DNA from: Leptospiraceae bacterium
Lineage (GTDB): Bacteria > Spirochaetota > Leptospiria > Leptospirales > Leptonemataceae
Reading direction: 5' to 3'
Length of the DNA stretch: 42,910 nt
Assembly (NCBI GenBank): GCA_020441005.1
Contig: JAGRNA010000072.1
Location: forward strand, 1-42,910
In this document: positions 10,879-18,309 of the stretch, piece by piece
Layout of the letters: each line of letters starts with the position of its first letter
How positions within the stretch are numbered: the first letter of the stretch is position 1
The notes under the pieces: model-generated
What the model saw: the letters and a program-made list of their open reading frames with translations, nothing else
Database searches by the model: none
What the model was told of the DNA's origin: nothing
Position numbers and translations under genes: made by a program

Positions 10879-11934
10879 TTAGTTATTATTGTGGTAGTCG
10901 CGGCAGCGATGGCTGCTATAATCCTGGGCGCAAATAAAAGGCAGCGGATCGATGTGATTGGATTCCTGGTTATAACGTATCTCATAATGCAAATGCGTAC
11001 CGGTGGAACGACCGCTATTGCCCATTTCGCCAATTAATTGCCATTTCTCAATTTTATCGCCGACGGCTACATGCAAGCGGGACATATGGGCATACAGACT
11101 ATAAAACCCAAAATCATGTTGAATAAGCACGGCTCGTCCGTACCCGCTATACGCATTCTGCATGACTCGATACACGGTTCCCTGGCCGGTGGCCCGAATG
11201 GCCGTCCCGACAGGACCACGGGTGTCATAGCCGGGATGAAATTCCAGCACATAGCGGTTGAAAGGATCCCGGCGCGGTCCATATCCGGATGAATCCCGGA
11301 CTGTGGCGTTCAAGTCTGTAGCGCGGCCCAGCGGTAAACGGCGGTAAATACTATAGACCTCATGCACCCAGTATTGCAAACTGCCCAGAAAATGACTTCG
11401 CCAGCCAAGTTGATATTGTAGTGTTTTAAGCATATATACCGGCGGCAAAAAATGAATCGAGCTGCCGCTGCGAGAATGCTCCTGCTTTTCCTGATTGCGC
11501 ATTTGATCCTGTGCCAGATTGCGCGCTTCATCGTATTGATCTTCAGGATTAAATCGTAATTCGCCCAAACCGATTTGCCTGGCGGTATCATTCATGTTAT
11601 GGCCAATACTCCATGACGATGTTTTCAGGTCTTCCAGTTTGTCCGCCAGTTGCAAGGCCGCCTTGAAGTTGATACCGTACAAGCGATTCAGGCGATCAAT
11701 TTCCTGCTTGCGGACCTGACCTTCATAGAACCCATATCCGGAAAGAAATAGCAGCATGCCCAGAATTGCGGCGCAAAACAGGATCAGGTACCAGTTCAGC
11801 TGCAAACTAAACACCTTGTCCTGGCCGTGCGGGATGACCATGATTGTCAATCGCTCCTGGCCCTTGCGCTGAAAGCGCTGGACGAAATCCTGCGAAAAAT
11901 TCTGAAAGGTATCCTTCACACGCTCACCCGACAC
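10879..11934 (-). CDS. membrane-anchored M23 (LytM-type) metallopeptidase
   Basis: This is a probable peptidoglycan endopeptidase or cell-wall remodelling factor acting outside the inner membrane. A cytoplasmic N-terminus of about 45 residues is followed by one membrane segment (about residues 48-68, [20 protein letters not shown]). Next comes a helical stalk and a C-terminal M23 domain. Zinc and catalytic residues are present: FHPGYD (H..D), LYAHMS and THLHYEIR, so the domain looks active, unlike the many inactive LytM homologues. The frame opens with GTG at 11934. A second GTG at 11919 has GGGTGAG just upstream and may be the true start. It is the first gene of the minus-strand block with carB, 26 bases further on. 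The exact substrate cannot be read from sequence. Confidence 0.88.
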   Translation of the reverse strand: MSGERVKDTFQNFSQDFVQRFQRKGQERLTIMVIPHGQDKVFSLQLNWYLILFCAAILGMLLFLSGYGFYEGQVRKQEIDRLNRLYGINFKAALQLADKLEDLKTSSWSIGHNMNDTARQIGLGELRFNPEDQYDEARNLAQDQMRNQEKQEHSRSGSSIHFLPPVYMLKTLQYQLGWRSHFLGSLQYWVHEVYSIYRRLPLGRATDLNATVRDSSGYGPRRDPFNRYVLEFHPGYDTRGPVGTAIRATGQGTVYRVMQNAYSGYGRAVLIQHDFGFYSLYAHMSRLHVAVGDKIEKWQLIGEMGNSGRSTGTHLHYEIRYNQESNHIDPLPFICAQDYSSHRCRDYHNNN

Positions 11935-12218
11935 TGGCTGACAAGCTGACTTTGTGTCAATGGTTATCTGTGCCAGCTGACCATTTTACAATTGAATCAC
12001 AGTGCCTGCCCGGAATTGTGGCCCTGCGCAAGCCGGTGGTCCGTGGGGAAAGCGCCATGACTGATTACCGATATGTTCCTTTTGGGGATCCGGGTGGCTG
12101 TGGGGGCTGGCTTTGGGGCAGTCGAGCGTGTTGCCTGGAATCTGGCGAGATACCGGCAAGCATTGCATTGTCGCTGCTTGCCGGCTATTTTTAAATGTGG
12201 AAGCTGGACGAATAAGAT
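11935..12218 (+). promoter_or_regulatory. non-coding region between M23 gene and lysS; probable lysS leader
   Basis: This 284-base gap separates two divergent genes. A possible -10 TACAAT lies at 11987-11992 on the plus strand, but the matching -35 (TTATCT at 11964-11969, 17-base spacing) is poor. A transcript from there would have about 215 untranslated bases before lysS and would include the hairpin at 12153-12192. No convincing protein is encoded. Short open frames exist but look random. I found no T-box signature (only GGGTGG without the ACCGCG part) and could not identify a known riboswitch. Confidence 0.4.
12153..12192 (+). terminator. intrinsic-terminator-like hairpin in front of lysS
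   Basis: A perfect 10-base inverted repeat, CCGGCAAGCA (12153-12162) and TGCTTGCCGG (12175-12184), flanks a 12-base loop and is followed by CTATTTTT. The T-tract lies on the plus-strand side only, so the structure would stop plus-strand transcription. It ends 26 bases before the lysS ATG. No recognised plus-strand gene precedes it, so it either ends an unannotated small RNA or acts as an attenuator in the lysS leader. Confidence 0.65.
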
Positions 12219-13784
12219 ATGTCAGATAAAAAGCAAAACAAGGGAAAATCCCTGGAATCCAGCCCGGAGCAGGGGCGTGCTGATGAACACGGATCCGAAC
12301 ATCTGGACTTGTACCAGACTCGATTACAGAAATTGCAGGACCTGCAAGGCCAGGGGCAGGATCCCTATGCCGCCTGGTTTGCACCGACACATACTTGCGC
12401 TGAATTGGCTGATCGCGACCCGGCGACATTCCGGGCGGAAGATAGTCTTGGTCTAGCCGGCCGTTTGCGTTCCCGCCGGATCATGGGCAAGGCAGCCTTT
12501 TTTGAGATCGAAGATGGCAGCGGTCGCCTGCAGTTTTATGCCAATCAAAAAGATTTAGGGGAGGCATTCAAGACCCTGAAAAGCCTGGATCTGGGTGATA
12601 TCCTCGGAATCAGCGGATTCTTATTCGTTACCAAAACCGGGCAAACAACCCTGCATATCCAGTCTTATGTCCTTTTGGCCAAAAGTCTGCGTCCGTTGCC
12701 AGTGGTCAAAGAAGCGGATGGCAAGGTGTTTGATGCTTTTGCTGATCAGGAGCAGCGCTATCGCATGCGCTATGTCGATTTGATCGTCAACCCGGATGTG
12801 CGTCATACCTTTCGGCAGCGCTCACGAATTATCAGCGCCATTCGATCCTTTCTATTGGCACGCGATTATCTGGAGGTGGAAACACCCATGATGCACCCCA
12901 TACCGGGCGGTGCGGCCGCACGACCCTTTGTAACCCATCACAATGCTCTGGATATGCAGCTCTATTTACGCATCGCGCCGGAACTCTATTTGAAACGGCT
13001 CCTTGTGGGCGGTTTTGAGCGTGTATTTGAAATCAATCGTAATTTTCGCAACGAAGGCATTAGCATCAAACATAATCCGGAATTCACCATGCTGGAGCTC
13101 TATGAAGCCTTTGGTAACATGGAAAGTATGATGCAATTGTTTGAGGATTTGATGGATCATCTGGCCGAAACTATCTGCGGTCAGCATTCCATCATCTATG
13201 GTCAGCATACGATCAATTTGAAGCCGCCTTACGAGAGATTGACCTACCTGGACTCGATTAAAAAATATGCCGGGGTGAGCATTGATTTACAAATGACCTT
13301 GCCAGAAGCCAGGCAGGCGGCGCTTGCGGCTGGTTTGACGGATGCAGACCTCGCAGAATGCCAAAGTGCGGCCGCGGTTGCGGAGGTCCTTTTCGACGAA
13401 CGGGTTGAGGCAAATCTGATTCAGCCGGTATTTATTACAGATTTCCCGACCGAGATTTCCCCCCTGGCCAAGGCCTGGCCGGATCGTCCCCATCTGACCC
13501 AGCGCTTTGAACCCTACATTGTGGGCCGCGAGCTGGGCAATGCGTTTAGCGAACTGAATGATCCCGTTGATCAAAAAGAGCGTTTTGGCCGGCAGGTTGC
13601 TCAGCGGGAAAGCGGTAGTGGTGAAGGCGGATATATGGATATGGATTATATCCGGGCCCTGGAATATGGCATGCCACCAGCTGGTGGTATGGGTATAGGA
13701 ATTGATCGGTTAGTGATGCTGCTCACCAATTCAGCCTCCATTCGGGATACGATTCTGTTTCCGCTACTGCGAACAGAGACCTGA
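12219..13784 (+). CDS. lysS: lysine--tRNA ligase, class II
   Basis: LysS charges tRNA-Lys with lysine in the cytoplasm. The 521-residue protein has an unusually polar N-terminal extension of about 30 residues. Next is the OB-fold anticodon-binding domain (LGLAGRLRSRRIMGKAAFFE), then a class II catalytic core. Motif 1 lies around FLLARDYLEVETPMMHPIPGG, motif 2 is FEINRNFRNEGISIKHNPEF, and motif 3 is GGMGIGIDRLVMLLT. The TMLELYEA and GRELGNAFSELNDP segments are LysRS-specific. The ATG has only a weak GGA-type ribosome binding site. The gene stands alone, divergent from the M23 gene and convergent with the MBL genes. The hairpin immediately upstream suggests attenuation control. Confidence 0.96.
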   Translation: MSDKKQNKGKSLESSPEQGRADEHGSEHLDLYQTRLQKLQDLQGQGQDPYAAWFAPTHTCAELADRDPATFRAEDSLGLAGRLRSRRIMGKAAFFEIEDGSGRLQFYANQKDLGEAFKTLKSLDLGDILGISGFLFVTKTGQTTLHIQSYVLLAKSLRPLPVVKEADGKVFDAFADQEQRYRMRYVDLIVNPDVRHTFRQRSRIISAIRSFLLARDYLEVETPMMHPIPGGAAARPFVTHHNALDMQLYLRIAPELYLKRLLVGGFERVFEINRNFRNEGISIKHNPEFTMLELYEAFGNMESMMQLFEDLMDHLAETICGQHSIIYGQHTINLKPPYERLTYLDSIKKYAGVSIDLQMTLPEARQAALAAGLTDADLAECQSAAAVAEVLFDERVEANLIQPVFITDFPTEISPLAKAWPDRPHLTQRFEPYIVGRELGNAFSELNDPVDQKERFGRQVAQRESGSGEGGYMDMDYIRALEYGMPPAGGMGIGIDRLVMLLTNSASIRDTILFPLLRTET

Positions 13785-14121
13785 GCGGTCTGCAGAGTGC
13801 CGCGCTGATCTAAACCCAAAGTATGTACGTTGCATTGTAATGCCGGAAATGCCAGTTTTGGTCGCTGGCCAAAGCGCAAAGATGGCAGTTGCATCCAGTT
13901 TTATAACGCCGATAATGTATATTATGTCGCATTTGATTGCTACTGTATGGGTTCATCAGTGATGCCCTGGTCAGGTAATTATGCCCATATTGGGCGATGT
14001 GACGCTGCCGCTTTGCAGCTGCAATCGGACGCCTGCCGTACTGGTTGCCAGTGAGGAAAGCCGCCGGATGCCGGGCCTGGCAGGAGCGCAAAGCCTGTCA
14101 CTGTTTTGCAGTCAGCCGAAG
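13785..14121 (+). other. 337-base convergent intergenic region, no clear gene
   Basis: The region lies between the 3' ends of lysS and the MBL gene. A plus-strand frame from TTG 13830 to 14054 (74 codons) has no recognisable protein character. A promoter-like pair is present at 13889-13916. I searched by eye for tRNA, SRP RNA, RNase P RNA and 6S RNA features and found only short accidental matches. No hairpin with a good T-tract marks the end of lysS. A small RNA is possible but unproven. Confidence 0.45.
13889..13916 (+). promoter_or_regulatory. sigma-70-like promoter candidate
   Basis: TTGCAT (13889-13894) and GATAAT (13911-13916) are separated by 16 bases. Both are close to consensus. Nothing recognisable lies downstream on the plus strand before the convergent MBL gene, so a transcript would be a short RNA or antisense to that gene. 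Confidence 0.25.
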
Positions 14122-15078
14122 TCAGATTTCGTACTCATCGCCTTCTTTGGCCGTAAATATATCAAGGGCAAAAGGCATCCCGCTGACACGGCGGGCTTCA
14201 ATGTAAGCCACCGCTTCTTCAAACAAGCGCCAGATTTCCTTGTCCTGGTGCGCCGGTTCATGGTGAGTCAGGATCAGCCGTTTGATGCCCCAGTATATAG
14301 CGCAATCGACAGCCAGGGTCATGGCAGTATGACCCCAACCTTTTTTTTCTTCCGCTTCCTGCAAGGAATACTGGGCATCCATCAACAGCAGGTCGGCACC
14401 GGCAAAAAAATCCTGATAGTCCGACATCTGACGACTCAGCTCGGGTCCATAGAACTCGGTATCGGTGGCAAAAATCACCGTTTTGGAGCCTGCTTCAATA
14501 CGATAGGCAATGGAGCCCCCGGGATGGATCAGGCTGCAGGTACATACCTTGAGACCGTTGATAGTGAAGCAATCGCCTGGCTGGGCGTAATGAAACTCTG
14601 TTTGGGCCGGCATGTCATCAAAGCGGCGCGGGAAATGATCTGGATGCTGCTGCCTGGAAAATCGTTCTTTCAGGTTGTCCAAACAGGAATAAAAATGGAT
14701 TGTATTGTCCGGTATATAAGCCGGGATAAAAAAAGGAAATCCCTGGATATGATCCCAATGGGTATGAGTTAAAAAAACATGCAAATCTCCCCGGAATTGG
14801 CGCTGCATCAAACTGGCGCCCAAATTGCGGGCACCTGTACCCAGATCAAAGACCAGGACAGTGTCATCGTGATTGATTTCCAGACAGGTTGTTTCACCGC
14901 CAATCACGGACTTATGGTTCGGATGCATTTGATTGATGATCTCATCAACACCGCAATCGGCATCTGCTTGCCAGACTTGTTGAGCATATTCCATGGCATG
15001 AATCAGCTTTTCATGATATTCCGAGCGATTCATGGGCGTCGGCAAGGAACCGCGCACCCCCCATAGTCTAACCTTCAT
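14122..15078 (-). CDS. MBL-fold metallo-hydrolase, PhnP/RNase Z-like (paralogue A)
   Basis: This 318-residue cytoplasmic protein has a metallo-beta-lactamase fold and probably acts as a phosphodiesterase-type hydrolase. It starts with the family signature MKVRLWGVRGSLPTP, followed by GETTCLEI and VFDLGTGARNLG. The metal site is HTHWDHIQG (residues 105-113), with downstream ligand candidates in LIHPGGS, FATDTEF and LTHHEP. AGGAAG about six bases before the ATG is a good ribosome binding site. It is the last gene of a four-gene minus-strand cluster and lies 73 bases after its paralogue. The tandem pair shares the same start and metal motif but differs in the middle, so the two may act on different substrates. 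The natural substrate is unknown. Confidence 0.85.
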   Translation of the reverse strand: MKVRLWGVRGSLPTPMNRSEYHEKLIHAMEYAQQVWQADADCGVDEIINQMHPNHKSVIGGETTCLEINHDDTVLVFDLGTGARNLGASLMQRQFRGDLHVFLTHTHWDHIQGFPFFIPAYIPDNTIHFYSCLDNLKERFSRQQHPDHFPRRFDDMPAQTEFHYAQPGDCFTINGLKVCTCSLIHPGGSIAYRIEAGSKTVIFATDTEFYGPELSRQMSDYQDFFAGADLLLMDAQYSLQEAEEKKGWGHTAMTLAVDCAIYWGIKRLILTHHEPAHQDKEIWRLFEEAVAYIEARRVSGMPFALDIFTAKEGDEYEI

Positions 15079-15151
15079 TCATTGCTTCCTGTCGGACCCG
15101 GGCCCGCCAGCATAGAAAATAATCACACAGCAGACTGCCAACAAGGTTTTT

Positions 15152-16111
15152 TTACAGTTCGATTTCAAGACCCTCGTACGCAATCAGGATTTCCAGTTGG
15201 GAACTTCTGGTATGGTCCATCATTTCCCGGTAGCGCAAGGAACGCAGAAATACCTCATCGAGTTTGGCATCGGTGTATGAGGGATCATGGTGAAAGAGGA
15301 CCAATTTCTTGACATTGGATTTCAGTGCAATATCCGTCGCAATCGATGCAGAGCTGTGTCCCCAGTCAATGCGCTGCAACTGCTCTTCAAAGGTGTACTG
15401 TGTGTCAAATATCAACACATCCGCGTCCCGAAAATAATCGATATAACTGTCGATAATGTCCATATCTTCCAGTTTAAATTCTGCGTCGCTGCCAAAGATA
15501 AGCACCTTGCCATCTTCTTCCAGTCGATAGGAATAAGAATTGCCGGGGTGGCGCATGCCCTTATGGCTGATTTGAATGCCGTTTTTTTGCCACTGTTCGC
15601 TTTCTGCGTGTTGGAAGAACTGCTTGGTGGCTGCCATGCCATCAAAACTGACCGGAAAATGTCGCTGGCTGTGTTGGTAGGCCAAACGATCGTCAATGTT
15701 CTCCGATACCGCGTGGATTTCAAACTGATTGCCTTCGATGAAAAAAGGGACAAAGAACGGAAGTCCCTGGATATGATCCCAATGGGTGTGGGTAAATAGC
15801 ATGGTTGCCCTGCCCTGTCCATCGGCGTAACCTTCTTTGAGCAATTGATAGCCTAATTCCCGTATACCGGTACCGGCATCAATAATGAATAAATCATCGT
15901 GTTGGCTGCGTATTTCCAGGCACGTTGTATTCGATCCATAGGTGTGGGTCAGCGAATACGGCAACGAATCCAGGAACCTTTCAATGGCTTCATCGCTCAG
16001 TACATCAGCCGGAGTTGCATAGTCTAGCACCTTGCGAATTTTCTCGCGCACCTGGGTACCCTTTAATGGTGCCGGGATGGATCCGCGTACTCCCCAAAAT
16101 TTAACCTTCAT
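15152..16111 (-). CDS. MBL-fold metallo-hydrolase, PhnP/RNase Z-like (paralogue B)
   Basis: This 319-residue protein is a paralogue of its downstream neighbour. It begins MKVKFWGVRGSIPAP and has SNTTCLEI, IIDAGTGIRELG and the metal-binding HTHWDHIQG (residues 108-116). Later ligand candidates are MRHPGNS, FGSDAEF and LFHHDPSY. All expected ligands for a two-metal hydrolase appear to be present. The start overlaps the stop of the STAS gene by four bases (ATGA), which implies coupled translation and argues for a functional link with STAS signalling. Related proteins are annotated elsewhere as cyclic-nucleotide or phosphonate-pathway phosphodiesterases, but the sequence alone does not settle the substrate. 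Confidence 0.85.
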   Translation of the reverse strand: MKVKFWGVRGSIPAPLKGTQVREKIRKVLDYATPADVLSDEAIERFLDSLPYSLTHTYGSNTTCLEIRSQHDDLFIIDAGTGIRELGYQLLKEGYADGQGRATMLFTHTHWDHIQGLPFFVPFFIEGNQFEIHAVSENIDDRLAYQHSQRHFPVSFDGMAATKQFFQHAESEQWQKNGIQISHKGMRHPGNSYSYRLEEDGKVLIFGSDAEFKLEDMDIIDSYIDYFRDADVLIFDTQYTFEEQLQRIDWGHSSASIATDIALKSNVKKLVLFHHDPSYTDAKLDEVFLRSLRYREMMDHTRSSQLEILIAYEGLEIEL

Positions 16112-16890
16112 TCGCTATGGCCTGCACGTAATTGAGAGCCTGGAGTCTGGTGTGCAAGTTCTTTTTCAAAACCGCAACCCGGGCACAGATGAAGACCAGT
16201 TCTAAAATAGCGTAATTGCATGCCGCATCGCTCGCACGGCTCAATGAGCGGTCGGGTCAGGAACTGGACTGCGTGCTGGCCGGTTTTCCCGCTCTGGATC
16301 CGGGGCGTGAAAAAAGAATGGTCTGGATGCTCATTCTGTATGCGCTCCAGGCGAGCCCGGTGATGCAATTGCGCTCCAAATCGTTCGGTGGCTGGCGTTT
16401 CCAAAGCCGGGTCAAATTTATGATCGCCTGCAGAAAAAGCAGGTCCTGGATAATCGATACTGTTTTTGACTTGCACATCTGCAATCGCCTGGTCCGGTAA
16501 TGCCGCCTCAGACCAAACAGGCTGATCGGCAAAGCCGGATTGACGTCTCATGATCGCATGCACTGCTTGCTGGACGGAATCGTAGCTTTGCACCAAATCA
16601 TTGAGACCAAAGAAACTGAATAAAAGCCTGAGTTCCGGATTCAAATCGCAAACCGCCAGCTCGCCGCCCTTGTTGTGTAATTCACGGGCAAAAGAAATCC
16701 AGGCGGCCAAGGCACTGGAGCCAAGAGTTTCCAGCTGATCGCAGGCGACGCAAACATGAAATTTCTGCTTATGTAACAAGGATTCAAAAAAATCCTTGAG
16801 GGCCGATCCGTCCTGGGCCGCAGCGGCGCCCTTGATGCGCAGTAGCAATAAGGGGGCATAACTTTGGCTATCTGTTTCAATCTCTAACAT
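16108..16890 (-). CDS. STAS-domain protein with C-terminal zinc ribbon
   Basis: The N-terminal ~115 residues resemble a STAS (anti-sigma-factor antagonist-like) domain: alternating strands and helices, with LETLGSSALAAWISFARELH around residues 53-72, where S58 or S59 sits at the usual phosphoacceptor position. A linker of about 100 polar residues follows. The C-terminus has a CX2C-X13-CX2C zinc ribbon (C219, C222, C236, C239). STAS with a terminal zinc ribbon is not a combination I recognise as a described family. The gene lies 17 bases after the membrane-sensor gene and overlaps the MBL-B gene by four bases. A partner-switching role, with the sensor as input and the MBL proteins as output, is inference. 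Confidence 0.7.
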   Translation of the reverse strand: MLEIETDSQSYAPLLLLRIKGAAAAQDGSALKDFFESLLHKQKFHVCVACDQLETLGSSALAAWISFARELHNKGGELAVCDLNPELRLLFSFFGLNDLVQSYDSVQQAVHAIMRRQSGFADQPVWSEAALPDQAIADVQVKNSIDYPGPAFSAGDHKFDPALETPATERFGAQLHHRARLERIQNEHPDHSFFTPRIQSGKTGQHAVQFLTRPLIEPCERCGMQLRYFRTGLHLCPGCGFEKELAHQTPGSQLRAGHSE

Positions 16891-16907
16891 GGTACCATCT
16901 TGCTCAT

Positions 16908-18143
16908 TTAGAAAAAATTGGTTCGCTGCTGCCCTGGTTCGATCATGGAATCGGCTGGTTCGTTTTGTTCCAGCGGTATGGCATCATATACCGGCACCTC
17001 CGCCGGTTGTTTGGGTTGATACTGAAAGGAGCGTTCGTACTGCCAGGGTGACACGGCCTCCGGTTCTGAAACCGGATGGCCATTCAGGTCCTTACCATTG
17101 TGCCGGGGTGGAACTGGATTGTGTTCCGTTGACTCCTGTTCTGGTACCGATTGTTGCCTGTCGGAATCAGGCCCGGCTTGCATGGCCATAATTTCCAGTT
17201 CGGTTGCGGTCGGACCGTCGTTGTCCTCCGGATGTTGGGTCTCGTCACCGTTGTCTGTCATTGCCTCCAGGCCAGTGTTTGCTGGCGCGGGTGGCTTTTC
17301 TGTGGCGTAAACCTCCGGCAGGTCCATCATCGCGGTTAGCTGCTTGACTTGCCGGCTTTTCTTTTCCAGATCAACCATCGGGTGCCCGAAAACCAGCAGT
17401 AAAACCAGCAGCAACGAACCAATAACCAGAAAAATGGACGCCAGTGCAATGATCAGGCCATTTTGTCCCAATTGTCTGAGTCCGGTGATGTACTGATTGA
17501 CACTTTCTGATTTCACGATCAGATGTAATCCGGCCGAGGCGTATTCTTCGTCCACTTTCATGACGGCGATCGATAATCGGTATCGGGTCACAACCTTCTC
17601 CGGGAAATTGGTCTCTAAAAAATGATAAGCCTCCGGTGAAACAGATCTGACCGAATCGTATAGACCGGCGGGCGCGATGGCAACGCTTTCGAGCGTCTTT
17701 GTTTCGTACGGGATGGAAGGATGCCGGTCGTTTAGACGCAGCACTGATTTGTATTCGGGGGTATTATAATCGGTTTGGGCGTTTTTGGCCATGCGGGCCA
17801 CGTCGCTATGCGCCAGTACACGCCCGGCCGGATCCAGTAAAAAGATCTCCTGGACCACCACACTGCCCTGGTTCAAGGCTGATTTCTGGCGCGAACGCTG
17901 CACGCTTTGGGCCATGGTGGCCGAAAGCTCTACACTTTGATCCTTGCTTAGTCTTTCGCCTGCCATCCGTGCCAGGGCGCTACCTAATTCGAGGCCCGTA
18001 TTGCGGGTACTGCCTTCAATTGCGGCCAGGCCCTGGCTGCCGGCTGTATAAACAAGATAGCCACCTAAAATGCCGAATCCCAGGCTCAAGGGAATTGAGA
18101 GTAGAAAACTGACAAGAAAACTGCGCAGAATTAGTTTGCCCAT
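16908..18143 (-). CDS. membrane sensor-like protein, Cache-like extracytoplasmic domain and disordered tail
   Basis: This 411-residue protein has two membrane segments (about residues 8-32 and 230-253). The ~195-residue extracytoplasmic region between them contains EIFLLDPAGRVLAHSD, a phrase typical of Cache/PDC sensor domains. After the second segment the cytoplasmic part has no kinase, HAMP, GGDEF, phosphatase or methyl-accepting domain. It is a ~155-residue acidic, proline- and glutamine-rich tail that looks disordered. The protein is therefore a sensor without a recognisable output domain, and may signal through the STAS protein encoded 17 bases downstream. I do not recognise a named family. 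Confidence 0.65.
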   Translation of the reverse strand: MGKLILRSFLVSFLLSIPLSLGFGILGGYLVYTAGSQGLAAIEGSTRNTGLELGSALARMAGERLSKDQSVELSATMAQSVQRSRQKSALNQGSVVVQEIFLLDPAGRVLAHSDVARMAKNAQTDYNTPEYKSVLRLNDRHPSIPYETKTLESVAIAPAGLYDSVRSVSPEAYHFLETNFPEKVVTRYRLSIAVMKVDEEYASAGLHLIVKSESVNQYITGLRQLGQNGLIIALASIFLVIGSLLLVLLLVFGHPMVDLEKKSRQVKQLTAMMDLPEVYATEKPPAPANTGLEAMTDNGDETQHPEDNDGPTATELEIMAMQAGPDSDRQQSVPEQESTEHNPVPPRHNGKDLNGHPVSEPEAVSPWQYERSFQYQPKQPAEVPVYDAIPLEQNEPADSMIEPGQQRTNFF

Positions 18144-18280
18144 AGATCATCCTGGCACGCGGCCATAGTTGTATATCGGCCTGCAGCGTCAGGAATTGTA
18201 GATCAAAAACCGGGTATCCATGTCGATTACAGGTCTGGCGCTCGATCGAAGCCCTGCCGGAAAGCCCGGTTGTGACCGGT

Positions 18281-18303
18281 GTCCGCTGCCCGACGCAGCG
18301 GAC
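18281..18303 (-). terminator. GC-rich hairpin just after priA, no T-tract
   Basis: GTCCGCTGC (18281-18289) and GCAGCGGAC (18295-18303) form a perfect 9-base stem with a 5-base loop, seven bases after the priA stop. On the minus strand it is followed by ACCGGTCACAA, so it lacks the T-run of a standard intrinsic terminator. It may stabilise the priA message 3' end or act as a weak terminator. The rest of the 166-base gap to the sensor gene shows nothing else clear. Confidence 0.4.
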
Positions 18304-18309
18304 CGGGGT

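Noticed and set aside
9998-10882. 294-codon plus-strand open frame
   Set aside because: It lies antisense to carB, whose protein is unmistakable. It shows no recognisable motif and fits a shadow frame.
12000-12150. T-box leader before lysS
   Set aside because: Only GGGTGG is present. The ACCGCG part and the specifier arrangement are missing.
13969-13976. GGTCAGGT, resembling the start of the SRP RNA core
   Set aside because: The conserved GGAA tetraloop and the symmetric loop that must follow are absent.
14053-14060. GAGGAAAG, resembling a conserved RNase P RNA element
   Set aside because: The rest of the RNase P core is missing, and the MBL coding region begins too soon for a full RNA.
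13981-14772. 263-codon plus-strand open frame
   Set aside because: It is mostly antisense to the MBL-A gene, whose metal motifs are clear.
14740-15787. A 24-base identical stretch at 14740-14763 and 15764-15787
   Set aside because: It encodes the shared metal-binding HWDHIQG region of the paralogous MBL proteins, so it is explained by coding conservation, not a mobile or regulatory repeat.
18156-18175. TGGCACG motif resembling a sigma-54 promoter
   Set aside because: The GC dinucleotide required ten bases further on is not present, and the strand points away from a suitable gene.
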